Source: Bimuria novae-zelandiae CBS 107.79 (lineage: Eukaryota; Ascomycota; Dothideomycetes; Pleosporales; Didymosphaeriaceae). Taken from it: a stretch of 64,000 nucleotides of DNA. The notes under the pieces were generated by a model. It searched no databases, was not told where the DNA came from, and was given only the letters and a program-made list of their open reading frames with translations. Below are positions 46,459 to 57,793 of this stretch, piece by piece (positions within the stretch are counted from its first letter, which is position 1; every line of letters starts with the position of its first letter). Location: NCBI GenBank assembly GCA_010015655.1, contig ML976678.1, positions 348,430 to 412,429 on the forward strand. The letters are read 5' to 3'. Both the position numbers and the translations under genes were made by a program.

Positions 46459-47763
46459 ATGAGCTTGGACGCTTCCTCCTCCCGAAAGTTTCCGGGAAGC
46501 TACTTCCTTCTTTGCAATGAAGTCGACGCGTTCCAATGCCCCACACCAAGCAACGCGGGCCTACTGCAGATGTTCTCGAAGGAACCTCCGTCCTGGATAG
46601 GCTCTGCGCCATGGCTCTGGACAACTGTTGCGAGACCTGTCAAAGACGTACATTTCTCTCAGTCGTACCTGCCAAAACGGAGTAATACTCTGTCGCCACT
46701 TGAAAAGCTTCCAAATGAATTGCTTGATCAAATTCTTGCCCACCTCCGGGAGGATGCCCACGATGTAATCGCCTGGGGTTTATCGTCGAATGCAATCTGG
46801 TCGTACGTCTTGCGAATTATCCATTCGGAGCAGAAACAATTTGCAGGCATGTGGACGGGGAAAGAGGTGGGTTTCTATGAATACACTCCTACATCGGATG
46901 AAGGCGTGTTTCAGTGCAGATCTGTATGGGACAGAAGGCCAGCGGTGACGAATGCTCCAGACTTCTTGGAAAGGTACAACGTCGATGAGCGTCAGTTATC
47001 GGACGTTGTGAAAACGTCCACTCAGCGATGGACGGAAGTGTTTCATACCGTACGATTCTTTTCTCGTTCTGCGGCAGTTCGCTGGAAGGGTCTTTCCGAA
47101 GCGCAGTGGAATGATATCGAACACGACCTCTTCTTTCATGAACATCCCCAGGATCGTATTTGGTTACTTCGCAACCTCACGACCTCTGAGTTTGTCCGCT
47201 CGGATAAATTACAGCCTTCGGCACGGAAGTCTTCGGAAAAGACACGTCCCAAACTTCCTTCTAGATCCTCCACCTTCGCCAGAATGTTGAAGCCTTTCGC
47301 ATCGAAATCGTCACCAGGGAAAGCACCTGCAAGTCTCCAAGCTCACGGCGAGCCGTTCGATGCGAGTCCCTTGACATTTGCGCAGATCTTCTTGGTCCTT
47401 ACTTGTCACTCTGATCAGCCGTCTCACCACGAGGTCATTTTCGACTTCCACGATGGACGCTGGCGCGGGCACTGTTTCGACATGGTTCCCCTAGATGTGC
47501 ACAGATTAGAAACGAAGGAAGCAGATTGGGCAGATGTTTCCGATCTTGCGGTAGACGATGTAGCAAACCTACGCTATTGGGTCCAGCAACTGAACGGCGA
47601 TGGCAATTGTTGTCCAAAAAGCCTTCGGCCACATGTCGAAGCTGATAGGAACATGTATCACAATTGGGAGGGTCTAGAGACTCCATTATTGGTCAACCGT
47701 CCCGAAGGGAAATGGATGCTGAAGAAGCCGATGGAGACTGGCATACTAAAGAAGGTACAATAA
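46459..47763 (+). CDS. F-box domain protein
   Basis: Single exon, 434 residues from ATG 46,459. A short F-box lies at about residues 78-120, starting with LEKLPNELLDQILAHL; such proteins recruit substrates to SCF ubiquitin ligases by binding Skp1. The remainder has no LRR or WD repeats. It contains recurring Trp-rich patches (SRSAAVRWKGLSEAQWNDIE, HDGRWRGHCFDMV), a basic Ser/Lys-rich linker (about 255-300) and the ending NRPEGKWMLKKPMETGILKK. Substrate unknown. It lies between the HET gene and the P450 in the same direction, but spacing (569 and 220 bp) gives no evidence of co-regulation. Confidence 0.75.
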   Translation: MSLDASSSRKFPGSYFLLCNEVDAFQCPTPSNAGLLQMFSKEPPSWIGSAPWLWTTVARPVKDVHFSQSYLPKRSNTLSPLEKLPNELLDQILAHLREDAHDVIAWGLSSNAIWSYVLRIIHSEQKQFAGMWTGKEVGFYEYTPTSDEGVFQCRSVWDRRPAVTNAPDFLERYNVDERQLSDVVKTSTQRWTEVFHTVRFFSRSAAVRWKGLSEAQWNDIEHDLFFHEHPQDRIWLLRNLTTSEFVRSDKLQPSARKSSEKTRPKLPSRSSTFARMLKPFASKSSPGKAPASLQAHGEPFDASPLTFAQIFLVLTCHSDQPSHHEVIFDFHDGRWRGHCFDMVPLDVHRLETKEADWADVSDLAVDDVANLRYWVQQLNGDGNCCPKSLRPHVEADRNMYHNWEGLETPLLVNRPEGKWMLKKPMETGILKKVQ

Positions 47764-47983
47764 GGGAAAATGCCCCGGGACGGCACCTGGTTTCGGACCG
47801 GTCCGCGAGTCAAGTCCAATGGCCGCGCGATTAGTTAAAGTGTGGTAGTGTATATGCAAGCCCCTCTGAGGGGCACGTCACTAGCAGGCGCCCTAGTCAT
47901 TTACGGCCCGCCCTAATCTTGACCGCTCTGCTATAAGTCCAGCTTGTGCCGGACGAAACTCCGGGCGATACAGTGTAGCAAAA
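47764..47983 (+). promoter_or_regulatory. P450 upstream region
   Basis: Between the F-box stop and the P450 start. It contains the perfect palindrome CGGACCGGTCCG at 47,794-47,805 (CGG-N6-CCG, the half-site layout used by some Zn2Cys6 regulators), a GCCCCTCTGAGGGGC inverted repeat at 47,860-47,874, and CCGGACGAAACTCCGG near 47,949-47,964. Sites are identified by symmetry only. Confidence 0.5.
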
Positions 47984-49647
47984 ATGGACAACCCTGACAC
48001 ATCATTTGGGTTGGCGAAAGTCGGGGTTGTTGCTCTAATGTTATACTACACCGCGAGATCAATCTACCGCCTGTACTTTCACCCCTTGGCAAAAGTGCCT
48101 GGTCCATGGCTTGCAGCTATCTCATCGCTCTATGAGTTCTACTGGGACTGTCTCAAATCTGGTAGATTTCATACCAAGATCAATTGGATGCACGACCAAT
48201 ATGGTAAGCAGATCGATGTCTATTTCTTTGCAACCAAAGAAACTGACTCATGGAGCAGGATCTATCGTGCGAATTAATCCGTGGGAAGTGCACATCAATA
48301 ATCCGGCTTACGTAGATACCCTTTATAACAACAACAAACTTGATAAAGACTTTTTTGTTTACGGTTGCTTTGGCACCGACACGGCTAGTTTCTCTACTGT
48401 AGACGGTTCTACACATCGTATGCGCCGCGACCCGATGGGACCCTTCTTCTCCAGAGCCAACGTGCGCAAGTTGGAATATCGGGTGCTTGCCCGTGTACGT
48501 CAACTCTGTGACCGCATCGTGGGCTTCGCGGCAGAAGACCAACCCTTCTGCATTGGAGATGCTTATCGGTGCCTAGCAGCGGACGTGGTAACTGATTTCG
48601 CTATGCCAGAGACCAAAACGCTGCTAGCGCACCCAGATTTCGCCTCGAAATTCGTGCAATCCATCCGCGATCTATCACGGACGATCATCTGGAACAGACA
48701 CCTTCGTATCCTCACGCCAATTCTAGCAAATCTACCAAGAGCGTTGGTGGTTGCACTAGACCGGAGCGGGGAGATGACAGGTGTAGTCGACATGAACCTC
48801 GTGAGTATGTCCGGATCAATCACCACTGTAATGCAAGGAGTTAAGATGCGCCCAACAGGATGTCCAACACCAGGCCAAAATGGTAACCGAAGGCCGCTCA
48901 ACAAAAGACTACCCAACGGTCCTCAACGCCATTTACACATCCACTTCCCTCTCACCCCATGAACGTGACTACCACCGCATCGCCGACGAAACCCTCGCCA
49001 TTATGGCTGCCGGCACAGAAACCACCGGCGCCACCCTCGCCCACCTAACCTACCATGTCCTCTCCAACCCACGCATCCTCCAGACCCTAAAAGCCGAGCT
49101 CAACAAAGCAGCTGCGGAGCACAATGTCCCGCGCACAGAGCTTCTGGACTGCAGTATCGTAGAAGGTATCCCTTACCTCCAGGCCCTCATGAAAGAAACC
49201 CTCCGCTACGCTACCCCTATCACAGGCCGTCTCCCACGCCGCAACTCCACAGCTCCCATGGTATACACTTCCCCCTCGGGTACAACATACGTCCTCCCGC
49301 CCGGCACATCCATCAGCATGACGCCGCGCGACCTGCACTTCAACCCCGCCATCTTCGCCTCTCCTTACGAGTACAAGCCCGAGCGCTGGCTCCCGTCCAT
49401 CACCGCACCCGAAGACCTCGCCCGCATGAATAAATACCTTATGCCGTTTGGCAAGGGCGCGAGGATCTGTCTGGGCATTGAGCTCGCGAAGCAGGAGATT
49501 TTGTTGACGGCTGGGAATTTGTTCTGGAAGTTTGAGTTTGAGCTGTGGAAGACGGGGCCGGAAGAGGTGGCGTATGTGCATGATTTTTTTGGGGCGTGGG
49601 CGAGGACGGATAGTAAGGGTGTTAGGGTTAGGGTTAGCGGTATGTGA
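47984..49647 (+). CDS. Cytochrome P450 monooxygenase
   Basis: Three exons, 47,984-48,203; 48,259-48,800; 48,859-49,647, with introns of 55 and 58 bp, give 516 residues. Residues about 10-35 form the N-terminal membrane anchor, followed by the proline hinge FHPLAKVPGPW. The first junction restores QYGSIVRINPWEVHI, the expected beta-1 region. The I-helix AGTETTG is at 305-311, the ExxR in KETLRY at 367-370, the PERW at 428-431 and the haem-binding FGKGARICLG at 451-460 with Cys 458. Overall it resembles the trichodiene-oxygenase-like group of fungal class II P450s (CYP58-like by recall), which act on the ER with a reductase partner. The substrate cannot be deduced; no terpene cyclase or polyketide synthase is nearby. 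Confidence 0.88.
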
Positions 49648-49993
49648 GAGCTTCCCACCTCCCGGGGGAAAGACACGGCGCCGGAAATCCGTGCACGAAC
49701 GGCGTGCTCCAACTTTGTGTAGGAGACATCAAAGTGGGTGGGTACATAGCACCAGAGGGTAAGCAGGTCTTCATGGCAAAACGATATATTCAAGAATGCT
49801 CATTCACTGCCAAAAGGGCAGGCGAGCTGGGCCGCGACTACAGAATTATGCCAATGCCTCGCTAATAGTCAAGACGCCTAATGGCGCGAATCAGCTCGCG
49901 CGGGTATTTTTCTCCAGCCTTGACACGCATGCGCTGTTGCAGCTCCTACGTGCGAACCAAACCAGGGTATACAAATCTTGCATGAGCTGATTC
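49648..49993. other. Convergent intergenic region
   Basis: 3' flanks of the P450 and cdt2. No other signal seen. Confidence 0.5.
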
Positions 49994-52024
49994 CTAATCA
50001 TCATCGTCATTGTCGAAACCCTCGCTCGTGACGGCCCACCCGCATTGCCACCTCTTGCCCTCGGTCTCGCCACCGAGTCTGAGGTCCCGAGCTTGGGGGC
50101 CTTCGCGCCAGCGGCGCACGCGGAAGTCGTCGCCGACGGAGATGAGCTTGCCGGTGCGCGTGAAGGATACGCTGGTGACCTCTGCGTCGTGGCCGCGGAT
50201 GAGCGGCGTGCCGTGCTCGTAGATGGGAATCGTGTCCGCAAGCACGTTGGGGAACTTGGCTCCAAAAGAGCTCGAAAGGTTGCGCAATAGGGACGGGCGA
50301 GTGGATCTCCGAAGGGCAGGTAGTTCGTCGGCCATCTCGTCCTCCTGGTGCTGCTCTCTCCTCAGGAACGTCTCGTCGGTCGGGAACAGGACGGGGCAGC
50401 CATCCGTACTGCCGACTGCTAATAGCTCTGGTCGGTCGCCTGCCGCTTTGCGAAGGGCGGCCTTGACGTAGAAAGAGCCAGCGTGGAAGTTGCCGTGGCG
50501 GAAGCCGTAGATGGGGCCGAGGCCTTCCTGTTGGACACGCTGATGCCTTGAGGTGGATGATGCAGAGAGTTCCGGGGCCACACCAAGGATCAGGTGCGAG
50601 GTGGAGTATGCATAGACGGTGTTGTCTTTGCTGAGGGCGTAGAGGCGGGCTGCATCGCCGCTCAGGGTGAGCGAGTTGATGGCGAAGTGGCGGTGACGGG
50701 TGTGTGAGTCCGGGTGTCTTGTGGTCGATATGGGAACGGCTGATCCGCGCAGAGAATATCGCCCGCGAATATCCCATAGTTTGATGCTGGTTGATGCGTC
50801 GGAGGCGGTGAGTAATAAATGCTGACGACCTGTCGGCAAGAACGAGAGAGCGGTAACGGATACGTCATTGCGTCGATTTAAGGCCTCGCATTTTCCACTT
50901 GGCAGTGTCATGGTGGTTGTATTAGTCCGTCCAGTATCGGCATGGGCGGATGTGAGAGATTTGATGGTGCTGGCATATGGGACTTCCTCTCCCCATGCAG
51001 GGTGGACATTGATGTGCCCACCTTTGCACCTGAGGTCCCATATCTGGACAGCTCCGTCACGGCTGGAGGTCGCCACTATGTTGTCATCACCAGGCTGAAA
51101 TCGTATCTGTTTCACCGACGACTTGTGCTTAGCCAGCACGCGGACAGTCTGCTGCGTCATGGCATCGATGATCTGGCCAGTCTGATCTCCCGAGCCAGTC
51201 GCTATCCACTTGTCGTCGGAAGAGAACTGGACATCCATGACTGCGTTTCCGTGCGCTCTCCATGAGACATGGGGCTTGGAGAAGCTGGACGGTGAGTCGT
51301 CCTCGGTGTCGAGCAAATGTACCCATCCGTCTTCGTCGCCCACGGCAGCCAATGAGTTGGCGTTGCAGGTAGCTGTGCAGAACGGCGGGGCACCTTGAGG
51401 AAGCTCGTGGTAGTCGTCGGAGGAACTGTAGAAGTCGGCCGTGTAGTCCTGCCACGATGCACAGTGGTCTCGCCGTAACCCGCGCCCCACACCCAGTATC
51501 CCGCCAAATGACCGCGTCAGTTTCCGTGACGTCCCTCCCAAGCTCTTCAGCCGACGGATTGGCTCCTGGAATACCGGCACCGGCGGTTCATCGAATTCGG
51601 GGGCATCTTCGAGGATGGCGAAGGGCGGTGGGGTCGTGTACTTGTGGCGTTTTGTGGGCGACGATTGGGCTGGTGAGCTCTCTGGCGAGAGGTACGGCGT
51701 CTTACGCTTGCGGGAGTTCACCTGGGGAGTCTGGACATCATTGTCGACGTGGATGTCGGCAAAGTTCACCGTCTTGCGCGGCGTGGTCCGATGCGCGGCA
51801 TTACCGCGGTTAATGGCAGATCGCGTTATGTCCTGCAGCTGGCGGCCAGATTTTGATACCCTCGAATTTCCATGCGACGATGTGCGCGGGGTGAAGAACT
51901 TCTGGAAGCGCTTCGGTGTGATGGGCGGCGGTTTCTTAAGCTTGCGGCTGCCCGTGTTCGCGACATGCTGTGGCGGCGAGCTGGGGACCTCGGACATGGC
52001 CTGGGTGGATGCAGGAGAAGTCAT
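49994..52024 (-). CDS. cdt2: Cdt2-like WD40 substrate receptor of CRL4 ubiquitin ligase
   Basis: Single exon of 676 residues from ATG 52,024 (MTSPASTQAMSEVPSSPPQH). The frame stays open upstream to 52,756, but that part runs antisense through rrp5 exon 1 and is rejected. The N-terminal 200 residues are disordered with Cdk-like sites (TPRK, SPTKR). From about residue 200 a WD40 propeller follows, with DVQFSSDDKWIATGSGDQTG, ATSSRDGAVQIWDLRCKG and LLTASDASTSIKLWDIRGRY. The WDxR boxes are the DDB1-docking type. The last blade ends GKLISVGDDFRVRRW, then an acidic tail. In other organisms Cdt2 targets Cdt1 and other PCNA-bound proteins for destruction in S phase or after DNA damage, in the nucleus. 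Its start codon lies 286 bp from that of divergent rrp5. Confidence 0.82.
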   Translation of the reverse strand: MTSPASTQAMSEVPSSPPQHVANTGSRKLKKPPPITPKRFQKFFTPRTSSHGNSRVSKSGRQLQDITRSAINRGNAAHRTTPRKTVNFADIHVDNDVQTPQVNSRKRKTPYLSPESSPAQSSPTKRHKYTTPPPFAILEDAPEFDEPPVPVFQEPIRRLKSLGGTSRKLTRSFGGILGVGRGLRRDHCASWQDYTADFYSSSDDYHELPQGAPPFCTATCNANSLAAVGDEDGWVHLLDTEDDSPSSFSKPHVSWRAHGNAVMDVQFSSDDKWIATGSGDQTGQIIDAMTQQTVRVLAKHKSSVKQIRFQPGDDNIVATSSRDGAVQIWDLRCKGGHINVHPAWGEEVPYASTIKSLTSAHADTGRTNTTTMTLPSGKCEALNRRNDVSVTALSFLPTGRQHLLLTASDASTSIKLWDIRGRYSLRGSAVPISTTRHPDSHTRHRHFAINSLTLSGDAARLYALSKDNTVYAYSTSHLILGVAPELSASSTSRHQRVQQEGLGPIYGFRHGNFHAGSFYVKAALRKAAGDRPELLAVGSTDGCPVLFPTDETFLRREQHQEDEMADELPALRRSTRPSLLRNLSSSFGAKFPNVLADTIPIYEHGTPLIRGHDAEVTSVSFTRTGKLISVGDDFRVRRWREGPQARDLRLGGETEGKRWQCGWAVTSEGFDNDDDD

Positions 52025-52310
52025 AGTTCCTAATACTACAAGTATATGTGCGGTATACAAGCAATTGGCGCGAAGAAGTAGTAGGACGGAGACGAGACGA
52101 ATATAACGTCGTCGCGGGGAGAGGTTGGATCCAACGCACGTCCGATCACGTCGCGTTGGTCGCGGTCGCGGTCGTGTAAAGTGGGCGGAGCTAAGCGTGC
52201 CTACCCGGCTCGGCGCTCGGAAAATCTGCAGCCCCGCTTTTATTTTCTGAGGAACTTTGGTACGCAAAAAAAATACCAAGGACGACTGCACGAGCTCGCC
52301 AACACCCGCA
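52025..52310. promoter_or_regulatory. Bidirectional promoter region cdt2/rrp5
   Basis: The 286 bp between the two divergent start codons must serve both genes. It contains GCGTTGGTCGCGGTCGCGGTCG near 52,151-52,172 with GGTCGC repeats and an ACGCGT-free upstream part, so no obvious MluI-type cell-cycle box is seen. Sharing is inferred from distance. Confidence 0.5.
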
Positions 52311-55300
52311 ATGGGCGCAATCAAACGGAAAGCAGACCAGGGGAGCACCTCCGCGAAGAAGGAGCAGCGGGACGCCCCGAAAGACCGATCTGCAAAGCGC
52401 CAGCGCAAGTCAGACGCCCAAGACCACCCGCCGCTCGCGAAACCGAAGCCTGAGATTTCGACCCAGAAGAGCATATTCAAGGATGAAGAGAAGGCATTCC
52501 CGCGTGGAGGCGCCAGTGCCCTGACGCCGCTGGAGCACAAGCAAATCCAGATCAAGGCGAACCAGGATGTGCTGTTCGAGCAGACCGGAGGGAAGAAGCG
52601 CGGCGGCGATGATGGCTTCAGCGATGCAGGCTCTGACTTTGATAGGGAAGAGGATGTGAAAATGACGTCGAAGAAGCGCAAGTCGAAGAAGAACAAGACA
52701 GCAGATGACGCCGAGGAGAAGGTGCAGAAGATCAAGGCAGAGGGCTTGTCCTTCAAGGTGCGTCTGTTGCAACAGTCGCATGGTCCATGCTAACATATGT
52801 AGAATATGGCAATTGGCACACTAGTCCTAGGGCAGATCATCGACGTCACGGCCCAAGACATCGCCCTCGCGCTCCCCAACGGCCTCGTAGGCTTCGTTCC
52901 CGCCACTGCCATTTCCGACAAGCTCAACGAGAGGATAGAGAAGCTGCTGAAGCACAATGAGGATATGGAGGATGTGGAGGATGTGGACGACGAGGAGGAT
53001 GATTCTGAAGACGTGGATCTCAGAACCATGTTCACCGTTGGGCAGTACCTGCGCGCATACGTCACGTCGCTTTCCGAAGAGACCGCTCCCGGCGAATTTG
53101 GAGGGAAACGCAAGCTCGAGCTGTCTATCCACCCGAAGTTGGTCAATCGAGGCCTCTCTAAATCGAATCTTGTGCAAAACCTCATGCTCCAAGCGTCCGT
53201 CATAAGTAACGAGGATCACGGCCTGGTAATGGACCTCGGCCTCGACGAGCCGAACCTAAAAGGCTTCCTCGGGAAGAAAGAGATGGGCGCGTCGATTGAG
53301 CACGCAAAGGTCCAAGAGGGCAGCATCTTTCTGTGCTTGGTCTCCGGCGTAAACCAAGATGGAAGAATTGTGAAGCTCTCGGCGGACCAACGTGCGGCAG
53401 GAGACCTGAAGAAAGGCCACATGCTGACTGAGGCACCTACCATCGATGTTTTCCTCCCCGGAACCGCCGTAGATGTACTCATCACCGAGCTCACCCCAAG
53501 TACCATCATTGGCAAGGTACTTGGGCTCATTGATGCAACTGCAGACGCAGTCCACTCCGCTGCCGCCGAGAAAGCGATCGACCTCACTGAAAAGTACAGC
53601 ACTGGCATGAAAGTGAAAGCGAGGATCATTTTCACAGCCGAGGAGTCTGATGTGAAGAGGGTCGGAGTGTCACTCATAGAACACATTCTGACCTTGTCGA
53701 CACGCATGTCTGGGAAAGCGAAAGAACGACGGAAACCTCTAGATGTCGTGCCATTGTCTACAATCGTTGAGGAGGCAAAGGTTACCAAGGTTGTGCCCAT
53801 GGTAGGCGTCTTCTTCGACATCGGCCTCCGCGATGTTGCGGCTTTCGCACCCTTGAACAGGCTGGCGGACGACAGGGTCGAGATACCATCGGAAAGCTCC
53901 GGTCCCTTCCAATTGGCATCCACGCACAAGGCTCGCGTCATTGGCTTCAGCGCATTTGACGGCATGTACCGACTTTCTCTGGAAGAAAAGGTGCTCTCTC
54001 AGCCTTTCCTGCGCATCGAGGAGATCAAAGTTGGTCAGCTGGTCAAGGGCAAGGTCCAGAAGCTCTTCGCAGACCGCGATGGATCAACTGCACTGCTCGT
54101 GCATCTCGCAGAAGGCATCAATGCAGCCGTGTCAGAAATCCATCTGGCTGACACGCGGCTTCAGCACCCCGAAAGAAAGTTCCGTGAGGGCGCGCCAGTC
54201 ACGGCTCGCGTCTTGTATGTTGATGTGGAAAAGCATGCAGTACGACTGACTCTGAAGAAGTCTCTGGTCAATTCTGACGTGCAGCCGTGGACAGACTACT
54301 CGAAACTCTCTGTCGGCGCTACCGGTCCGGGAATCCTCGTCAATGTGAAGCCCGCTGGAGCTTTGGTCCACTTCTATGGCAACCTCAGAGCTTGGCTCCC
54401 TGCGGCTGAGATGAGCGAAGCCTACATCGCCGATGCGACGACCCATTTCACTAGGGGGCAGGTGGTAAATGTGCGCATCCTCTCCATCAACCCAGAGGAA
54501 GGCCGAATGACAGTGTCTTGCAAAGATCCCGCCGCGGTTGGTGCAGACAGGGAGACCAAATTTAACGAGCTTGCAATCGGTGCTCTCGTCAAAGGTAAGG
54601 TCGTCGAGAAGGGCGTTGACTCCATCATCGTTGAATTAGAGAATGGCATTAAAGGTACCCTCCGCATTGGTCACCTCACCGACGGATCTGAGAAGAAGGA
54701 CCAGGCCACAATGGCCCGAGTCCGCGTGGGAGGCCCGCTCGACGATCTGGTCGTACTGGAGAAGCACCGCAAGTCAAGGACCGTCATTCTGTCGAACAAG
54801 CCTAGTCTTCGAAAAGATGCGCAGGCAGGGAAGCTCATCACGAAGATCGAAGATGTCAAACCTGGCTCGACTGTGCATGGGTTCGTGCGCGCCATTGACC
54901 CTGATAAAGTATTTGTCGAGTTTGCTGGTCGCATAAGCGGCCCGATTTTCAAGCCGTCGCTTCTAGAGGATATGCTCACCAAACCAGCGTTTGGTCTGCG
55001 CAAGGATCAGTCCGTTACAGCTCGCGTCAAGCATGTGGATGTTGACAAGAAACGATTCTGGCTCTCACTAAAGCCAGAATCGGACGAACCAAAAAAGCAG
55101 TTAGCTGAATCGGCAGTAATAGCTGTCAATCCTGTCGACGAAAACGTCAAATCTACCGCAGATATCAGCTTCGGCACTAAGCTCGCTGTCCGTGTGCGTT
55201 CGCCCAAGCCAACTCAGATTAACGTTAGAATTGCAGACAACGTCGATGGCCGTATACACATCTCGGAGTTGTTCAAGAGCTGGGATGAGATTGTCGATAA

Positions 55301-57793
55301 GAAGCACCCTCACCTCCAGTTCAAGACCGGACAGGTCCTGCAAGTCAGCACAATCGGCATGCACGACGCAATAAATTACCGCTTCCTTCCTATAAGCCAC
55401 CGTCAAGGCAAGAACAGCATCTATGAGCTGACCATGAAAGACGAAATTAAAAGCGAGACGGATTTGTTGACACTCGACAAGATAAATAAGGGCGATTCTT
55501 TTGTGGCTTTCATCAACAACCATAACGATCGATCCGTTTGGGTCAACGTCTCTGCGACTATTCGTGGCCGTATTGACTTCTTCGAGCTCACGGATGACCT
55601 CAATTTACTGGGCAACGTGGAAGAGAATTTCCCTGTCGGCTCGGCGCTCCGCGTTCGTGTGAAAGACATCGGCGTCGACAAAAATCGCCTGGACTTCACC
55701 GCTGTGTCTGGGGAATCCTTCAAGTCGCTCACCCTGAAGGATTTGAAAGCAGGGCTAATCTTGCCCGCTCGTGTTACGAAGCTCCATGACTCTCATATCG
55801 TTGTCCAGATCAACGAGAACGTGGCCGGTCCGATTTATCTGGAACAGCTAGCTGACGACTACGATAAAGCTAATCCGTCCGAGTTCAAAGTTGGCGACGT
55901 TATCCGCGTTTGCGTCACGCATGTGGATCCTCCCAACAAGAAGATCAGCCTCTCGGTCAGGCCATCGAAGGTGCTGAGCTCCTCCTTACCAATCAAAGAT
56001 CCAGAAATCACGTCAAGGAAAGAGCTCAAAGCTGGCCAAGTCATCCGAGGGTTTATCAAAAAAATTGACGAGAAAGCGATCTGGGTCCGCTTAGGTCCTA
56101 GTGTCGATGCCATGGTTTCAGTTGGTCATCTGAGCGACGAGTATGTCAAAGACTGGCGGTCCAAGTTTCAGGTAGACCAGCTCGTGAGAGGCAAGATTAC
56201 CGCGAACGATGATCAACAGAAGAACCCGTTAATGAGCTTGAAGAAGTCGATTATCGAGGGTGACTATGTGGCGCCCCTCAACTTCCAAGATATGAAGGCG
56301 GGCCAGATCGTGACTGCCACTGTGCGGCACGTGGCAGACTACGGCGTTTTCCTCGTCGTCGATAATTCGCGAAACGTCAGCGGCCTGTGTCACGTTTCCC
56401 AGATGGCTGACGGGGGCATCGAAAAGGGCAAAGTAAAGGATCTGTACAAAGAGGGTGACGCGGTCAAGGCCAAGATTTTGACGGTCAATTCGAAGCAACG
56501 AAAGGTCACGTTCAGCCTCAAGTACTCGGACGTTATGGGCAAAGTGGATGACGAAGACGAGGACATGGAAGATGCGTCCGATGTTGAAGTCGACGATTCC
56601 GGGGCTATAGACGAAGAGGATGTTGATGATCAGGACGAAGACATGCGCAGCGTGAAGAGCGCTGACGAAGAGGAGTTCGACGGCGACAACAGCGTAGACA
56701 GCACGTCGGAAGACGAGGTCGCCTCAGCGAAGCCAGCTGCAGGTCTCAGCACCGCAGGCTTCGATTGGACTGGTGCAACGCTCGATCTCGACGACCAGAA
56801 AGTGACTTCTGATGACGACTCCGATGACGGTAGTTCCAAAAAGAAGAAGCGTCACAAGAAAGCAACCATCAAGGAAGATCGTACAGGCGATCTCGACGCC
56901 TTCGGACCACAATCTGTAGCCGACTACGAGCGCCTCCTTCTTGGCCAGCCCAACAACGCTGAGCTATGGGTGCGTTACATGGTCTTCCAGCGCGAGCTCA
57001 ACGAGATCGAAAAGGGGCGTCAAATCGCTCGCCGCGCGCTGGCCACTATGAACCTTCGCGAGGAGAAGGAGAGACTGGATGTCTGGACCGCGCTTCTACA
57101 TCTCGAAAACGACTTTGGCAGCGACGACCTGATCGAGGAGACGTTTAAAGAAGCATGCCAGAACAACGACTCCCGCGAAGTCCACGAGCGCATGATCAAG
57201 ATCTACATCTCTTCCGGCAAGCTCGATGTAAGTACCTCACAAGCCGTCAAACCTTCCTAAGCAATCACTAACATGCGCAAAAACAGAGAGCAGATGATCT
57301 CTATGGCAAAATGACCAAGAACAAATCCTTCACCCCCGACCCCACCCTCTGGCTCTCCTATGCCACTTTCCTCCTCACAACCCTCTCGCCGCCGTCCCCC
57401 ACGCGCGCCCGTGCCCTTCTCCCCCGCGCCACGCAAAGTGTCCCGTCACCCCAGCACCGCTATCTCACGCAGAAATTCGCCAGTCTGGAATTCAAGCACG
57501 GCGATCCCGAGCGCGGCCGCACCATCTTCGAAGGCCTGGTCTCGACGTGGCCGAATAAAGGCGATTTGTGGGACGTGTACGTCAGCCTGGAACAGAGTCA
57601 CGGCAGCGAGGAGAATGTGAGGGATTTATTTGAAAGGATGGGGAAGCGCGGGATGAAGAAGAAGAGAGCGGAGGTGGTGTTTAGGCGGTGGAGGGAGTGG
57701 GAGGGGAAGGTCGGGGGAGATTTGGGGAAGGTGGATGCGGCGGAGCAGACGTGGAGTGAGAAGCGGGAGAAAGCTGGGGAAGGAGAGGAGTAG
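52311..57793 (+). CDS. rrp5: Rrp5, rRNA processing factor with S1 and HAT repeats
   Basis: Three exons, 52,311-52,757; 52,803-57,227; 57,287-57,793, with introns of 45 and 59 bp (branch sites GCTAAC and CACTAAC), give 1,792 residues, close to yeast Rrp5. The basic N-terminus ends EGLSFK and is joined to NMAIGTLVLGQIIDVTAQDI, the first S1 domain. A series of S1 RNA-binding domains runs to about residue 1,390; clear late ones start LKAGQVIRGFIKKIDEKAIW and MKAGQIVTATVRHVADYGVF. An acidic spacer (about 1,390-1,460) leads to the C-terminal HAT/TPR module from about 1,512 (ADYERLLLGQPNNAELWVRY) to the end. In yeast, Rrp5 is needed in both 18S and 5.8S/25S pathways, in the nucleolus. The frame is intact. 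Confidence 0.93.

Noticed and set aside
43895..49647. Secondary-metabolite gene cluster around the P450
   Set aside because: No polyketide synthase, NRPS, terpene cyclase, transporter or pathway regulator lies within the window; the neighbours are HET and F-box genes.
52025..52756. N-terminal extension of cdt2 to 920 residues
   Set aside because: It would run antisense through rrp5 exon 1 and through the shared promoter; the Cdt2-like protein starts naturally at 52,024.
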